Shown: positions 28,672 through 37,541 of the stretch, one piece after another
Layout of the letters: every line of letters begins with the position of its first letter
How positions within the stretch are numbered: position 1 is the first letter of the stretch
Translations under genes and position numbers: made by a program
Notes under the pieces: generated by a model
Seen by the model: the letters and a program-made list of their open reading frames with translations, nothing else
Databases searched by the model: none
What the model was told of the DNA's origin: nothing
Origin: UBA721 sp002705165
Lineage (GTDB): Bacteria > Planctomycetota > Planctomycetia > Pirellulales > Pirellulaceae
Length of the DNA: 64,000 nt
Direction of reading: 5' to 3'
NCBI GenBank assembly: GCA_045565995.1
Contig: JBJLEF010000004.1
Coordinates: 434,001 to 498,000, forward strand

Positions 28672-29769
28672 TTAATCACGCTTATGTATGTCTTTTTGGG
28701 GAAGCTGGGGCTTTTTATCGATTTCTTCCAAAGAGATCCTTAAATCGGAATCTAATTCATCTAACGCTCTTTCTCGCTGAGCCAATTCTTCGTCTGCTAA
28801 GCGTTTGTGTCTTTCCGCATTTAGCTCCTCGCGCCGATGTTTCTCCTTGCCTACGGCCTCTAGCATCTCCCTTTGCTCTGACCTTACAGTTCGAAGGTTA
28901 GCTTCTAATTGTTCTTTTTCCCGCTTGTGATGCGACTCTACATCCGAGGTAATCTTTAACGTTTTTTCCCTCAGTCTTTGCTCTTCCTGATAAGCAACGT
29001 GTTTCTGTTGCTTGTTCGACTTGGCCTTTATTTGATTAAAATGCTCTTGCTGCTGCCGGCGAGTGTCGGACAGTTGGTCCGCCAACTGCTCATCAAGCGC
29101 TTCAATCTCCATTTTTAATTTACTGACGTCACTCTGCTGTTGAGCCAATAGCTTCCGGCGTTTGTCGTCCTCTTTCTCTTGTTCAATATATTCGTAATTC
29201 TTAACATTTCCTTTAATCCCATCGGAAGGTTCCAGCGAAATGCTATGGATTTTCAAATAATCCACAAAGTAACCTAACTTTGAAATTTTCTGGTTAAGTT
29301 CGGTAAGTTCTATCTTTGCGAAGTTCATCTCCATTGTCGCAATTCGTTTAAATTCCTCGGTCCGTATAATAGATCGCACATGGGTCATAACACGGGACTC
29401 TATTATTCCATCGAGATTAGCCGAGTCATCTTCCAACACGACTGCTGTCAAGGCGTCAGCGGTCAAGATCAGCTTTAAGCCGATTTCACAACGATAGAAA
29501 ACAGACAGCCCATCGCGCGTTTGGGATGCGTCCATCTCGTAATTAGATAACTCGAGCGTTCTTAACTTGTTTGGAAACTGATAAACTGAATGTATGCCTG
29601 GCCAACAGAATATTTTACTACGAGGTGTTGCAGAAAATCTGGATTTCCCAACCCCCAAGCGAACTAGTACTTCGCCCGATTCGGGCCCCTGCCGAAAGAC
29701 GAAGAAAAGAACAACCACTGCAGCCAGCAGTAGAATAACGATTGCGATGCTAACATATAGGCTTATCAT
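28672..29769 (-). CDS. SPFH/band-7-like membrane protein with long coiled coil
   Basis: The 365-residue protein starts with one transmembrane helix (residues about 5-26). A region patterned like an SPFH/band-7 domain follows (VLVRLGVGKSRFSATPRSKIF, about 35-50; GLSVFYRCEIGLKLILTADA; VMTHVRSIIRTEEFKRIATM; LNQKISKLGYFVDYLKIHSI). A highly charged coiled coil of about 150 residues comes next (EQEKEDDKRRKLLAQQQSDV). SPFH proteins oligomerise into membrane cages or microdomains. The repertoire of two SPFH proteins in one operon implies a mixed assembly. The family call rests on pattern, not on a search. It lies 46 bases downstream of the GYF-domain gene. Confidence 0.68.
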   Translation of the reverse strand: MISLYVSIAIVILLLAAVVVLFFVFRQGPESGEVLVRLGVGKSRFSATPRSKIFCWPGIHSVYQFPNKLRTLELSNYEMDASQTRDGLSVFYRCEIGLKLILTADALTAVVLEDDSANLDGIIESRVMTHVRSIIRTEEFKRIATMEMNFAKIELTELNQKISKLGYFVDYLKIHSISLEPSDGIKGNVKNYEYIEQEKEDDKRRKLLAQQQSDVSKLKMEIEALDEQLADQLSDTRRQQQEHFNQIKAKSNKQQKHVAYQEEQRLREKTLKITSDVESHHKREKEQLEANLRTVRSEQREMLEAVGKEKHRREELNAERHKRLADEELAQRERALDELDSDLRISLEEIDKKPQLPQKDIHKRD

Positions 29770-29815
29770 TAGTCGGTTCGAATTTCACGCACGCTGATTC
29801 GGTATATTTATCGAC

Positions 29816-30688
29816 TTATTTTACACGTTTGAATCGGGACTCGATCGTATCCCATGTTTCACCAGCCTCGTCCATAGTGAACATATCCGTAGGCCGAACT
29901 TTTTGTTCGTAGATATCTTTTCTCAAATTTGTCTCTGTGAAGGGACCACTTATTTTCCCCAGCTTATTCTTAACCCAGAACTTGGGCTCGGAGTTCTGCG
30001 GATTATTGTCCCTGGATATTGGCTCTAAGCTTAATTTATTATCGGTTTCCAACGGTCTTTCGTTATGTGGAACAAATTTCGCTCTCTCACTTATTACCGG
30101 TCGAAGCGATGGAATGTCACTTGGCATATCTAATTCCGGCGGGGCCGGCCTTAAACTCCTGCCGAGTCTATCTTCCAACTCTTTCCTAGACAGTAAGTGT
30201 TGATAAAGCGGATTTAGTCGCTCCTCATTTTCATTCTTCTCCTGTCGGTTTTTGCGAAAAGCCGATTTGCGTTTGAAGTTGTGAATCGTGGGCAAATTCG
30301 GTAATCCTATCTCAACCGGAGCGACCACCTGCTCATCGAATTCCTCTAAAACACCTTCGAAACGCCCCAATACGTCTGTTACTTCCGAACTAAATGAAGT
30401 TTCCATTTGTCGCATATCATCATCATCTATCGAGGATTCCACTTGTACGGGAGATTGTTTAATATGCACCCGTGCTCCTGCCATAGTTAGTAACTCGCTA
30501 ACTCGTTCAGCCTCTGCCAGTGTTTCAAACCCAACAATTTTTTTCGGCGCTGTCTCGACCAACCGTTTGGCATCCTCTAAATTCAGTTCGGTGATTTCCA
30601 TGACTGTCTTGGTAACCGGAAGTTTGGTTTCAGAACGTTCCAGTCCCGTCAGGACTACTTCGAATTCGGGAATATTATCTGTCGCCAT
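29816..30688 (-). CDS. L7/L12-C-terminal-like plus GYF-domain protein
   Basis: The 290-residue protein has two recognisable ends. Residues about 8-77 match the pattern of the ribosomal L7/L12 C-terminal domain (EVVLTGLERSETKLPVTKTV, LNLEDAKRLVETAPKKIV, ERVSELLTMAGARVHIKQ), a fold that elsewhere binds translation GTPases. Residues about 236-290 form a GYF_2-type domain (FWVKNKLGKISGPFTETNLR), which usually binds proline-rich peptides and is frequent in planctomycetes. The linker (85-235) is charged and disordered-looking, with proline-rich patches. No membrane helix is present. It is the fourth gene of the operon, and its role is probably adaptor or scaffold. The domain names are by eye. Confidence 0.65.
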   Translation of the reverse strand: MATDNIPEFEVVLTGLERSETKLPVTKTVMEITELNLEDAKRLVETAPKKIVGFETLAEAERVSELLTMAGARVHIKQSPVQVESSIDDDDMRQMETSFSSEVTDVLGRFEGVLEEFDEQVVAPVEIGLPNLPTIHNFKRKSAFRKNRQEKNENEERLNPLYQHLLSRKELEDRLGRSLRPAPPELDMPSDIPSLRPVISERAKFVPHNERPLETDNKLSLEPISRDNNPQNSEPKFWVKNKLGKISGPFTETNLRKDIYEQKVRPTDMFTMDEAGETWDTIESRFKRVK

Positions 30689-30763
30689 TACAAATGCCTG
30701 AATAGATTTAGTTGGGGGTCCAATCCTCTTGCTCCTATTGTACTAATCTCTTTAACGTCAGAG

Positions 30764-31621
30764 TTAGTCGTCAAACGGATGTCGTTCTATGCGTATCACT
30801 ACCTCGTCCACACCGTGAATGGCGAAACTCATTAAAGTTAAGCACTGGATCAACTCCTCCGGAGAAGCTTTTGAAAAAGAGTTTGCCAGGGGAACGTCAC
30901 ATTGATTAGCCAGTCTAAGCATAAGTCCAACTTGATAATGTTTGGTATCTGACTGCTCTTCTAGTTCAGTTGCCGATACAAGTGTTTGTGCATGTATCCA
31001 TCGAAGCGCGGCTTCATCTTTTAAGATATTAAGATATTCGTCACGAATTTCAACAACTTTCGGCATGCTACTTAGCGAATGTAACAATCTGCCGGGCAAT
31101 ATTTCCTGTCGCGATGTATTGCCAGTCAACAGGACGTCATAAAGTTGAATCAGGAACTCTCCAATAACAAGCTTAAGATTTAACTCTCCGTCGCCTGACA
31201 ACCTTCCGTTAAATACGAAGTCCTCATGCAAGCCGCGCCGCCTAATCAAACTCTCAAGAATATCATTGGCTTCACGATTAGTCGTTGATTCCTGCCACGC
31301 GACGTCCTTGAAATTAGCAACTGCATTCTTCGCCCGCTGGAACAACTGCGCTGATTCTGAAATCAGCGTTCCTGCGCCATGCATAGCAAGCTTTGTTGCG
31401 CCCACGAACCCCGCCAGACTTTTATAACGCTTTGGAATAGACTTCCAAGATATGTCATGTAAATCGACCCCTATCTCTTCGCCAAATCGGTTCGCTACAG
31501 CCTGTTCAAATGTTTCTCGCAGATCGGCTTCTGTCCGTTCGGAGGTACCGTCAGGGCGTCTTTGACTGCGTTGAAATCCCGCATCACGCTGTGTACGCTT
31601 AGAGTTAGTAAGGTCAGGCAT
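30764..31621 (-). CDS. Helical protein of unknown function
   Basis: The 285-residue protein is not recognised. The first 30 residues are basic and polar (SKRTQRDAGFQRSQRRPDG). The rest is mostly alpha-helical, with moderately hydrophobic segments (YKSLAGFVGATKLAMHGAG, LVIGEFLIQLYDVLL, LIQCLTLMSFAIHGVDEVVI). None is long enough to be a clear transmembrane span, so peripheral membrane or soluble location is most likely. It is the third gene of the seven-gene operon, 84 bases after the flotillin gene and 75 bases before the GYF gene. No catalytic motif was seen. Confidence 0.6.
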   Translation of the reverse strand: MPDLTNSKRTQRDAGFQRSQRRPDGTSERTEADLRETFEQAVANRFGEEIGVDLHDISWKSIPKRYKSLAGFVGATKLAMHGAGTLISESAQLFQRAKNAVANFKDVAWQESTTNREANDILESLIRRRGLHEDFVFNGRLSGDGELNLKLVIGEFLIQLYDVLLTGNTSRQEILPGRLLHSLSSMPKVVEIRDEYLNILKDEAALRWIHAQTLVSATELEEQSDTKHYQVGLMLRLANQCDVPLANSFSKASPEELIQCLTLMSFAIHGVDEVVIRIERHPFDD

Positions 31622-31705
31622 AAAAATCCGTTGCTCTTAATCAATTCGTAAACGACTCTGCGAGCACTAATGATCGCGGTTCCATCTACTACGTTTCAGG
31701 AACTA

Positions 31706-33775
31706 CTAGGTTGGTAACGACTCGTCTTCCTCATCCATTTGATCTGCGATCTCCTGGACACCATCCAACGCCACGTCTTTCAAACCTTTTGTGAATGCGC
31801 CGCCCATATTGACAAAATTCTGCACAATATCTTTAAGGCTGACGTCGGTGCCGGACGACTCAAGCGCCTCGTTAACCAGTGCACCTAGAGGAGCAGCCTG
31901 CAACACGTTTTTCATTAGTTTTCCCATCGTGCTTCCATCATTCTGGCCATCCGAGTTGACTTGAATAATCCGCATGCCATCTATAGCTTCTAACGGTTTG
32001 AAGGCACCCGTGACAGCCTCACTCAAATGCTTACCTGCGGAGTCCACAATTTGGGGGAGATTTTTTGCCACGAGATATGTGTAGACACTGTCTTTATCCA
32101 GTAATCGTGCTTCTGCCATTTTCAGTTCGACATCAGCATCGATCATATTTGCCAGGTAAGACAATCGATTCGTTTCTGCTTCAGCCTTGCCAACTTCAAG
32201 CAGATGTTCGGCACCAGCGCCCTGACGCTCTTGTTCGTAAAAGGCGGCGTCCGCATAACGCGTGCGAGATACTTGGTCTTGATTAGCGACCAATGCCAAT
32301 AATTCCGCTACTTTCAAATCCTGACCTCGCTCTATTTCACCGCCGTCTACTCTCTGTAACTCGGCTCGTTTTCGAGCATTCTCAATCTGTTCTTCAGCTA
32401 CGGCTGCTTTCTCTTCCGCTGTGAACTTTTGTGCTTCTGCGACGATAGCGTCGTAAGCTTTAACATATCCCGCTTCTAGCCTTGCTTGATCGGCAACGTC
32501 TTTGTCAGATTGATTTCGAATCTTAGCGAGGTCGATCTCCCGTTCAGCATTCTCTTTTCGAACGGATACCGATTCCTTAGCCTCCGATATGCGGACACCG
32601 ATTGTCTCATCTTTATCAGTCACCGAAAGCTGAACATTCTTAAGGACTTCTTGCTCTTTCGTCTCGACTGTCTGATCAGCATTCTTCTGAGCAACATCAG
32701 CCTCCATTTCCAGGCGTGCTTTTTCGACCGAGAAATTAGCCTGCGCCTCTACTTCTACTGTAGAACGCTCAGCCAATTTTTTGTTTTCTATGTTTTCAGC
32801 TTCTGTGACGGCGACTGCTACTCGCTGCCGCATTTCCTGCTCAGCTTCAGCCATATAGGCTTGCGCTTCGTTCTTGTTCTTTGCTGTTTCGTTGAGAATA
32901 TCTTTATTCTGCTCCTCAGCCGCTACCCGACGTTGCTTTTCAAGGTCTAGCCGAGTTACTTCATAATCCTTATCATCGGTTTCTCGCTGAGCCTTATTGG
33001 TTTGAACAATCTGATTAGCCTGTGTTTCATTTCGCTCACGGCGATCCACCAAAGCCTTATATGCTTCGGCATCAAAAACATTACTGTCTTTTCTTGCTTC
33101 GACGGAAACCAAATCTTCTGGCTGTAACGACTCAATTGCGATTGCCTCAATCTCCAAGCCATTTTCTCGTAAGTCATCGGATAGTAGTTCAGTTACACGA
33201 TCCGTTACCAGTTGACTATCCCCATGCAACTCTTCTAATGTCAAGGATGCAACCACCCCTCGAACAGCGCTAATCAACTTATTTTGTGTTAATGCTGTTA
33301 TTTGCAGTTGTGCCTTACCTTCGATGGCCTCCAACTCGGTTGGCTTTAGTTTTCTAAACTGTTTCTTTGAGAGCCCGCCTTTCGGATCTACTGCCTCACC
33401 AAGAGTTCTAGCCGCCGACAGAATATATTCAGATTTTGAAGGGATATGTACATAGACTTCGGCATCTAAACTAACCGGTAAATAATCTGCCGTTCGTATC
33501 GCATCATCACCTGTAACCCCTTTTCTAGTGACATCTAGCTTCATCGTTCGTAAGGTTACACGTTGAACATTATGAAACGTGGGAATTACAAACATGGCAC
33601 CGGCGATTGACACTTTTGGACCACCAGCACCAGTACGAACAATAGCCTCATCAATTTCACACGGGTGATAGTACTTTTTGAAGACAACTATCATTACTAA
33701 GAGAAGCAAAAATACCCCCCCGGCAATAATTGCAGGCACTAAGAATGGTTGGTTCCCCAAATCGAACATTTTCAA
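31706..33775 (-). CDS. YqiK-type flotillin (SPFH protein)
   Basis: The 689-residue protein matches flotillins of the YqiK type. It has an N-terminal transmembrane helix (about 12-32) and the SPFH entry IVRTGAGGPKVSIAGAMFVI. The SPFH body follows (LPVSLDAEVYVHIPSK, GVVASLTLEELHGD, LRENGLEIEAIAIESLQ), then about 300 residues of coiled coil rich in Glu/Ala/Arg. The signature C-terminal stretch PLEAIDGMRIIQVN precedes a hydrophobic tail. Flotillins form oligomeric rings that organise membrane microdomains. It is the second gene of the operon, 53 bases after the gene starting at 34884. The NfeD/YqiJ-like partner expected for this family lies across the divergent promoter region at 36827. Confidence 0.85.
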   Translation of the reverse strand: MKMFDLGNQPFLVPAIIAGGVFLLLLVMIVVFKKYYHPCEIDEAIVRTGAGGPKVSIAGAMFVIPTFHNVQRVTLRTMKLDVTRKGVTGDDAIRTADYLPVSLDAEVYVHIPSKSEYILSAARTLGEAVDPKGGLSKKQFRKLKPTELEAIEGKAQLQITALTQNKLISAVRGVVASLTLEELHGDSQLVTDRVTELLSDDLRENGLEIEAIAIESLQPEDLVSVEARKDSNVFDAEAYKALVDRRERNETQANQIVQTNKAQRETDDKDYEVTRLDLEKQRRVAAEEQNKDILNETAKNKNEAQAYMAEAEQEMRQRVAVAVTEAENIENKKLAERSTVEVEAQANFSVEKARLEMEADVAQKNADQTVETKEQEVLKNVQLSVTDKDETIGVRISEAKESVSVRKENAEREIDLAKIRNQSDKDVADQARLEAGYVKAYDAIVAEAQKFTAEEKAAVAEEQIENARKRAELQRVDGGEIERGQDLKVAELLALVANQDQVSRTRYADAAFYEQERQGAGAEHLLEVGKAEAETNRLSYLANMIDADVELKMAEARLLDKDSVYTYLVAKNLPQIVDSAGKHLSEAVTGAFKPLEAIDGMRIIQVNSDGQNDGSTMGKLMKNVLQAAPLGALVNEALESSGTDVSLKDIVQNFVNMGGAFTKGLKDVALDGVQEIADQMDEEDESLPT

Positions 33776-33828
33776 ACTCCTGGTACGGAAAACTTAATTA
33801 AATAGATGTTGTTTAAGACTCTTAAAAA

Positions 33829-34884
33829 CTAAATAGCGTCCTGCCGTCTTCGTAGGAAACGCTTCAGTTCGTCTCCAGTTCTGCTTACGCCCAAGAGGGA
33901 ATCACGTAAGGCATTCACAGTCAAATTTGCTGTGGTTAATGTTTGGCCAAAAATCAATCTCTGCCCATCAAGAGCAATTGCCCCAAGAGAAAATTCAAAG
34001 TCGTTTTTGTGATCCTCCGGAGTCAACACTCCAGCGTTTAGCCTTAGACAAAGCTGAGTTAAAGCTGTAATTGAGCTAGTTTGATCAGATATCTCTGCTA
34101 CTATCTCGGCCATTACGTAAAGGTATTGATTAGAAACTTGCCGCTCAGACCCAGGGTTCTCAACACAAGTAATCACTTGTATATCCTGTAAGCGACCGTC
34201 TTGCAGACGCCTTTCCCCTGCAAACCTACCGTCAACGACCACTTTCATGTCGATTCCAGCACTGAGCCCGGCAGAAATAACCATGGCGTCAATTTGATGT
34301 GGATAAAGGTGAGCAGTCTTGACAGATTCTCCACCAAGGCGTTTGACGCCCACTCTCTCATCAATCTGGCGAATTGCCTTTTCACATTTTGCGCGAACAA
34401 ATGCATTTTTGTCGTTATTACTGCGATCCAACAAGGCTGGCTTGGATTTTAATTGAGTACCGATATCCGCCAAACCCGTAGCCGCTGCAATCTGTATGTC
34501 ATTGGTGCCATTTACCAACGCTTCTACCAATATTCCTTCGGCGTTCAGCTGACAATCGCTAACAGGGTAGTAAACCGATACTTCATCGTTGTCGGCATCA
34601 ACAAGCTTACCAATCTCACTTAGGGCCGAGATGGTAGCAGGTGCAAGTAATTTCAACAAATCCGGATCTACCGATGGGTCCGCTTGCTTAAAACGTTCTT
34701 GCCCAATAAGAAAATCGGCGATCTGCTCTAATACATCTCTGACAAAGCGTTCCTCACCAGAATCAAGCATTCGCTTGATATTCCGCCGTCGCTCGAGAGC
34801 TGACTTAAAATCCCCACTATGCGATGTGGACAATCCGTCAGTCGATACTACTTCTGTGGACACTGTAGACACCGTATATCCCAT
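33829..34884 (-). CDS. HEAT-like/chaperone-like soluble protein, unknown function
   Basis: The protein of about 351 residues starts at the ATG at 34884; a TTG at 34896 is the alternative, and neither has a strong ribosome site. A central segment looks like one or two HEAT-type helical hairpins (ALVNGTNDIQIAAATGLADI, AFVRAKCEKAIRQIDE). The C-terminal 150 residues alternate strands and helices (ITALTQLCLRLNAG, FEFSLGAIALDGQRLIFG, NALRDSLLGVSRTGDELKRF) in a way that recalls YbjN/type-III-chaperone-like folds. That resemblance is an inference by eye. There is no membrane segment. It is the first gene of the seven-gene operon, reading away from the AT-rich divergent region. Confidence 0.6.
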   Translation of the reverse strand: MGYTVSTVSTEVVSTDGLSTSHSGDFKSALERRRNIKRMLDSGEERFVRDVLEQIADFLIGQERFKQADPSVDPDLLKLLAPATISALSEIGKLVDADNDEVSVYYPVSDCQLNAEGILVEALVNGTNDIQIAAATGLADIGTQLKSKPALLDRSNNDKNAFVRAKCEKAIRQIDERVGVKRLGGESVKTAHLYPHQIDAMVISAGLSAGIDMKVVVDGRFAGERRLQDGRLQDIQVITCVENPGSERQVSNQYLYVMAEIVAEISDQTSSITALTQLCLRLNAGVLTPEDHKNDFEFSLGAIALDGQRLIFGQTLTTANLTVNALRDSLLGVSRTGDELKRFLRRRQDAI

Positions 34885-34896
34885 ATTTTTCAGCAA

Positions 34897-35297
34897 GATT
34901 CGATATTGAATTTAGTTCATCGTGATGCTCTCGCACCATAACCATCCTGGCAGGTAACAGAGAACGATCGACGTATCAACAAGAAAACGAGCTCTTTAAA
35001 ACAAGCTTACATTTCCATGCTCATTTCAAGCTAATCACTAAAAACAGCATGTCAAACAGAAACAAATAAAAAGGCTGGGTATTTTGGGCGAACTACACAG
35101 AATAAAAGTTGATTCATAGCGAAATAATTATTAATACGCCTGTTAAACAACGTTTTTGGCTCCCTTATTTAATTTGCGTTTTTGTGTTTTTTTTGTTGAC
35201 AGATTCTAGACGTTAACAGTACCTTAATCCAATAAACTAAACGGCAAGCTTTACTTGAAGCGTTCGATAGCATAGTTAAGACTGGTGGTTTTCGATA
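34897..35297. promoter_or_regulatory. AT-rich divergent regulatory region
   Basis: About 400 bases without a gene separate the seven-gene operon from the channel gene, and the composition is clearly more AT-rich than the flanks. TTGACA at 35196-35201 followed 18 bases later by TACCTT (35220-35225) is a possible sigma-70-type promoter for the channel gene, preceded by a T-rich tract. The opposite promoter was not located with confidence. No riboswitch or small gene was recognised. Confidence 0.45.
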
Positions 35298-36740
35298 ATG
35301 GCTCTAAGCAATCGAGACAAAGCGCTCAAATCAGTGGGTAAATTTTCCGCTTTCCAGTTAGCCAAACTTCCAATTGAAGACCATCAAAATTTACTGGTGA
35401 ATATCGATCGCCAATTTCGAGAAATACACGATCGTGCTGAGGCTAGTCATGCCACACTAGCAGTTGCAATCGATTCCGGCGATCCGAACGCCATCAGCGT
35501 AGCCAGAAAGGAAGCAGCAAAATTCAAAAATAGTATAGAATCACTTGAGGATCTGAGTAAGAAGATAAGCGATTCCAAAAATCGCCTACAAATCAAGAAA
35601 AGAATGCAAGAGCGTCTTGGGGGCCCAAAAGCTCTTTGGGTTTTTGAGACTTTCACTATGGCTGTCATAGTATTTGTGCTAACCCTTCTGGTTTACGATT
35701 TTACCGTACCGAATAACTTACAGACCATAGAGGTGAGCGACAATCCAGTTGATGGTTCTACATTTTCCATAACATTAAACGAGAAAACGCGAACATTTGA
35801 AATCGATGTCAACGATGGCATTACAGATCCAAACAATTTCTCCGTGGGTCTAACTTCCGCCGACGTTGCTGACGGCATTAAAAATAATAAGGCCGATTTT
35901 GCAGATACCCTTACGGCAGCAATCGGTGAAGTATTCCCAGAACTGTTTCCGGTGACATTAGCTTACGGTAAAGTTGGAGTCGGATTGGCTCCTTCCATCC
36001 ACGTCAGTGATACCTTTACGTTTTCGCACCAACATCAAATCCATAGGCCGCCATGGCTAACCGCACAAAACATTTTTTGGATGGACGCAATTTGTTGCTG
36101 CATCCTAATGTGCGAATTCCTCTTCCGTCTGTCATGCTCCGATAATAAGAAATTTGTTTGGCGTCATCACTGGGTTGATTTCGTAACATCAATCCCAGTC
36201 CCCGGTCAGGCCCAACTTGCCCGCTTCGGTCGCTTCGCAAGATTTGCCCGCTTTCTAAGGTTCGCTCGATTCCTAAGGTTTTTCCGCCTCTTCTTCTTAC
36301 TTTGGCGTGGCATGGATAAACTGCAGGATGTACTAGATATCAAACTGATGAAGAAAACGGTAAAATGGGGTATCATTGCAACATTTATTGGAGCATTACT
36401 CGTTTATCAAATTGAGGGCGTACCAAGCCCAGATAACAGTTCAAATACAACAAACGAGGTTGGTAACCTCCCGAAGGCTATGTGGTGGAGTTTTACGACA
36501 GTACTGACCGGAGGGTTTGGTGATATTCATAATCCTAGTACTGTATCCGGGCAACTTTTAACCGGCGTTCTAGTGATTACAGGAATGGTTGTTGTTGGGG
36601 TATTTACTGCAACTCTTACCAGCATATTTATTGGGGAGCAATCGGAAGAACTTGAACGATTATCAGAAAGCATCGACGAACGTCTAAATCAAGTCCTTCA
36701 GAGAATTGACAGCAAAGATGAAATAGAAAATTCCAATTGA
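35298..36740 (+). CDS. Six-transmembrane voltage-gated ion channel with unusual S4 and TGGFG filter
   Basis: The 480-residue protein has a cytoplasmic helical N-terminus (1-110), S1 (about 113-135), a 118-residue extracytoplasmic beta-rich insert (136-253) and S2-S3 (about 256-302). S4 has arginines at residues 309, 312, 315, 318, 321, 324, 327 and 330, each followed by Phe except the last. S5 is at about 354-372. The pore segment AMWWSFTTVLTGGFGDI aligns without gaps to the potassium-channel pattern WWSxxTxTTVGYGD, so the filter TVGYG becomes TGGFG (404-408). S6 follows, then a coiled coil that may tetramerise the channel. Ion choice is uncertain because of the filter changes. It leads the plus-strand arm, followed by the YqiJ-like gene. 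Confidence 0.85.
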   Translation: MALSNRDKALKSVGKFSAFQLAKLPIEDHQNLLVNIDRQFREIHDRAEASHATLAVAIDSGDPNAISVARKEAAKFKNSIESLEDLSKKISDSKNRLQIKKRMQERLGGPKALWVFETFTMAVIVFVLTLLVYDFTVPNNLQTIEVSDNPVDGSTFSITLNEKTRTFEIDVNDGITDPNNFSVGLTSADVADGIKNNKADFADTLTAAIGEVFPELFPVTLAYGKVGVGLAPSIHVSDTFTFSHQHQIHRPPWLTAQNIFWMDAICCCILMCEFLFRLSCSDNKKFVWRHHWVDFVTSIPVPGQAQLARFGRFARFARFLRFARFLRFFRLFFLLWRGMDKLQDVLDIKLMKKTVKWGIIATFIGALLVYQIEGVPSPDNSSNTTNEVGNLPKAMWWSFTTVLTGGFGDIHNPSTVSGQLLTGVLVITGMVVVGVFTATLTSIFIGEQSEELERLSESIDERLNQVLQRIDSKDEIENSN

Positions 36741-36826
36741 ATTAATTACCATTGGCTCCAATATTTTGGTTAAAAAAGATAATACGCCGTAAATATAGGT
36801 TTGCTTTACACTCTAGGAGATTTCTC

Positions 36827-37477
36827 GTGGATAACTTATGGGAATTTATTACTGCACCTCAAAACACTTTTTTCTTGACGACGGCAATTTTATTTTTGCT
36901 GTTGACCGGTATCCAACTACTGGGATTTCTTCCTGATCTTGACGTTTCTGGCGTCGATATCGGGGAGGTCGGTCACATCGACGTAGATCTTGACGTTAGT
37001 GTCGACATTGACGCCGCCCCTGATGCTCCCGGCGCCGCGGGAGATATCACGAAATGTCCGACAGTTCTGTTTATCACCGCATTTCTATTTACGTTTACCT
37101 TTACAGGTTATTTTGCCGGCTACTGGATTACAGCACTAGGTGAGGATCTAACTTCTACTCAACGGTTCATCGCAACACTTGCCTTAACCACGGTTGTGAG
37201 CGGAACTACTTCAAGCAAACTCGGCTTGCTGTTTTCCCGGCTATTCCCCGACGTTTCATCTTACGAATTAAAAGAAATTGTTGGCCGACGCGGAATAGTT
37301 CGTAGCGGATCCCTTTCATGCAGTAAACCAGGAATCGTTGACGTTCAAGATGAACGCGGAAATTTATTAAAAATACAGGCCCATCTCATAGAGGGAGAGG
37401 TCGAGATTTCCAAAGGGACTCACGTCCTTATCGTCGCGCAAAGCGGAAATAGCTATTCGTGCACGGTGGATACCTAA
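36827..37477 (+). CDS. YqiJ/NfeD-like inner-membrane protein with OB-fold C-terminus
   Basis: The protein of about 216 residues matches the YqiJ/DUF1449 layout. It has an N-terminal membrane helix (FFLTTAILFLLLTGIQLLGF), an acidic linker (GHIDVDLDVSVDIDAAPDAP), two further hydrophobic segments (about 80-100 and 112-130), and a C-terminal OB-fold like NfeD (IVGRRGIVRSGSLS, DERGNLLKIQAHLIEGE, GTHVLIVAQSG). Such proteins are partners of flotillins. A GTG start at 36827 is preferred over TTG at 36752, because AGGAG lies seven bases upstream and the membrane helix then begins normally. It follows the channel gene on the same strand, so channel and NfeD-like protein are probably co-expressed while the flotillin is encoded on the divergent arm. 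Confidence 0.8.
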   Translation: MDNLWEFITAPQNTFFLTTAILFLLLTGIQLLGFLPDLDVSGVDIGEVGHIDVDLDVSVDIDAAPDAPGAAGDITKCPTVLFITAFLFTFTFTGYFAGYWITALGEDLTSTQRFIATLALTTVVSGTTSSKLGLLFSRLFPDVSSYELKEIVGRRGIVRSGSLSCSKPGIVDVQDERGNLLKIQAHLIEGEVEISKGTHVLIVAQSGNSYSCTVDT

Positions 37478-37541
37478 GAATTTCATTAATCACCGACGCC
37501 AGCCTATCGAAAGCTAATGTCATCTGGAGACTACAATAAGA

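Noticed and set aside
32486..32950. Plus-strand open frame of 154 codons, very hydrophobic and Phe-rich
   Set aside because: It is the antisense of the Glu/Lys/Ala-rich coiled coil of the flotillin gene; reversed charged codons give a hydrophobic shadow. No ribosome site.
36200..36300. Short repeated units in the DNA of the S4 segment
   Set aside because: They reflect the Arg-Phe-x protein repeat rather than a CRISPR or DNA repeat element.
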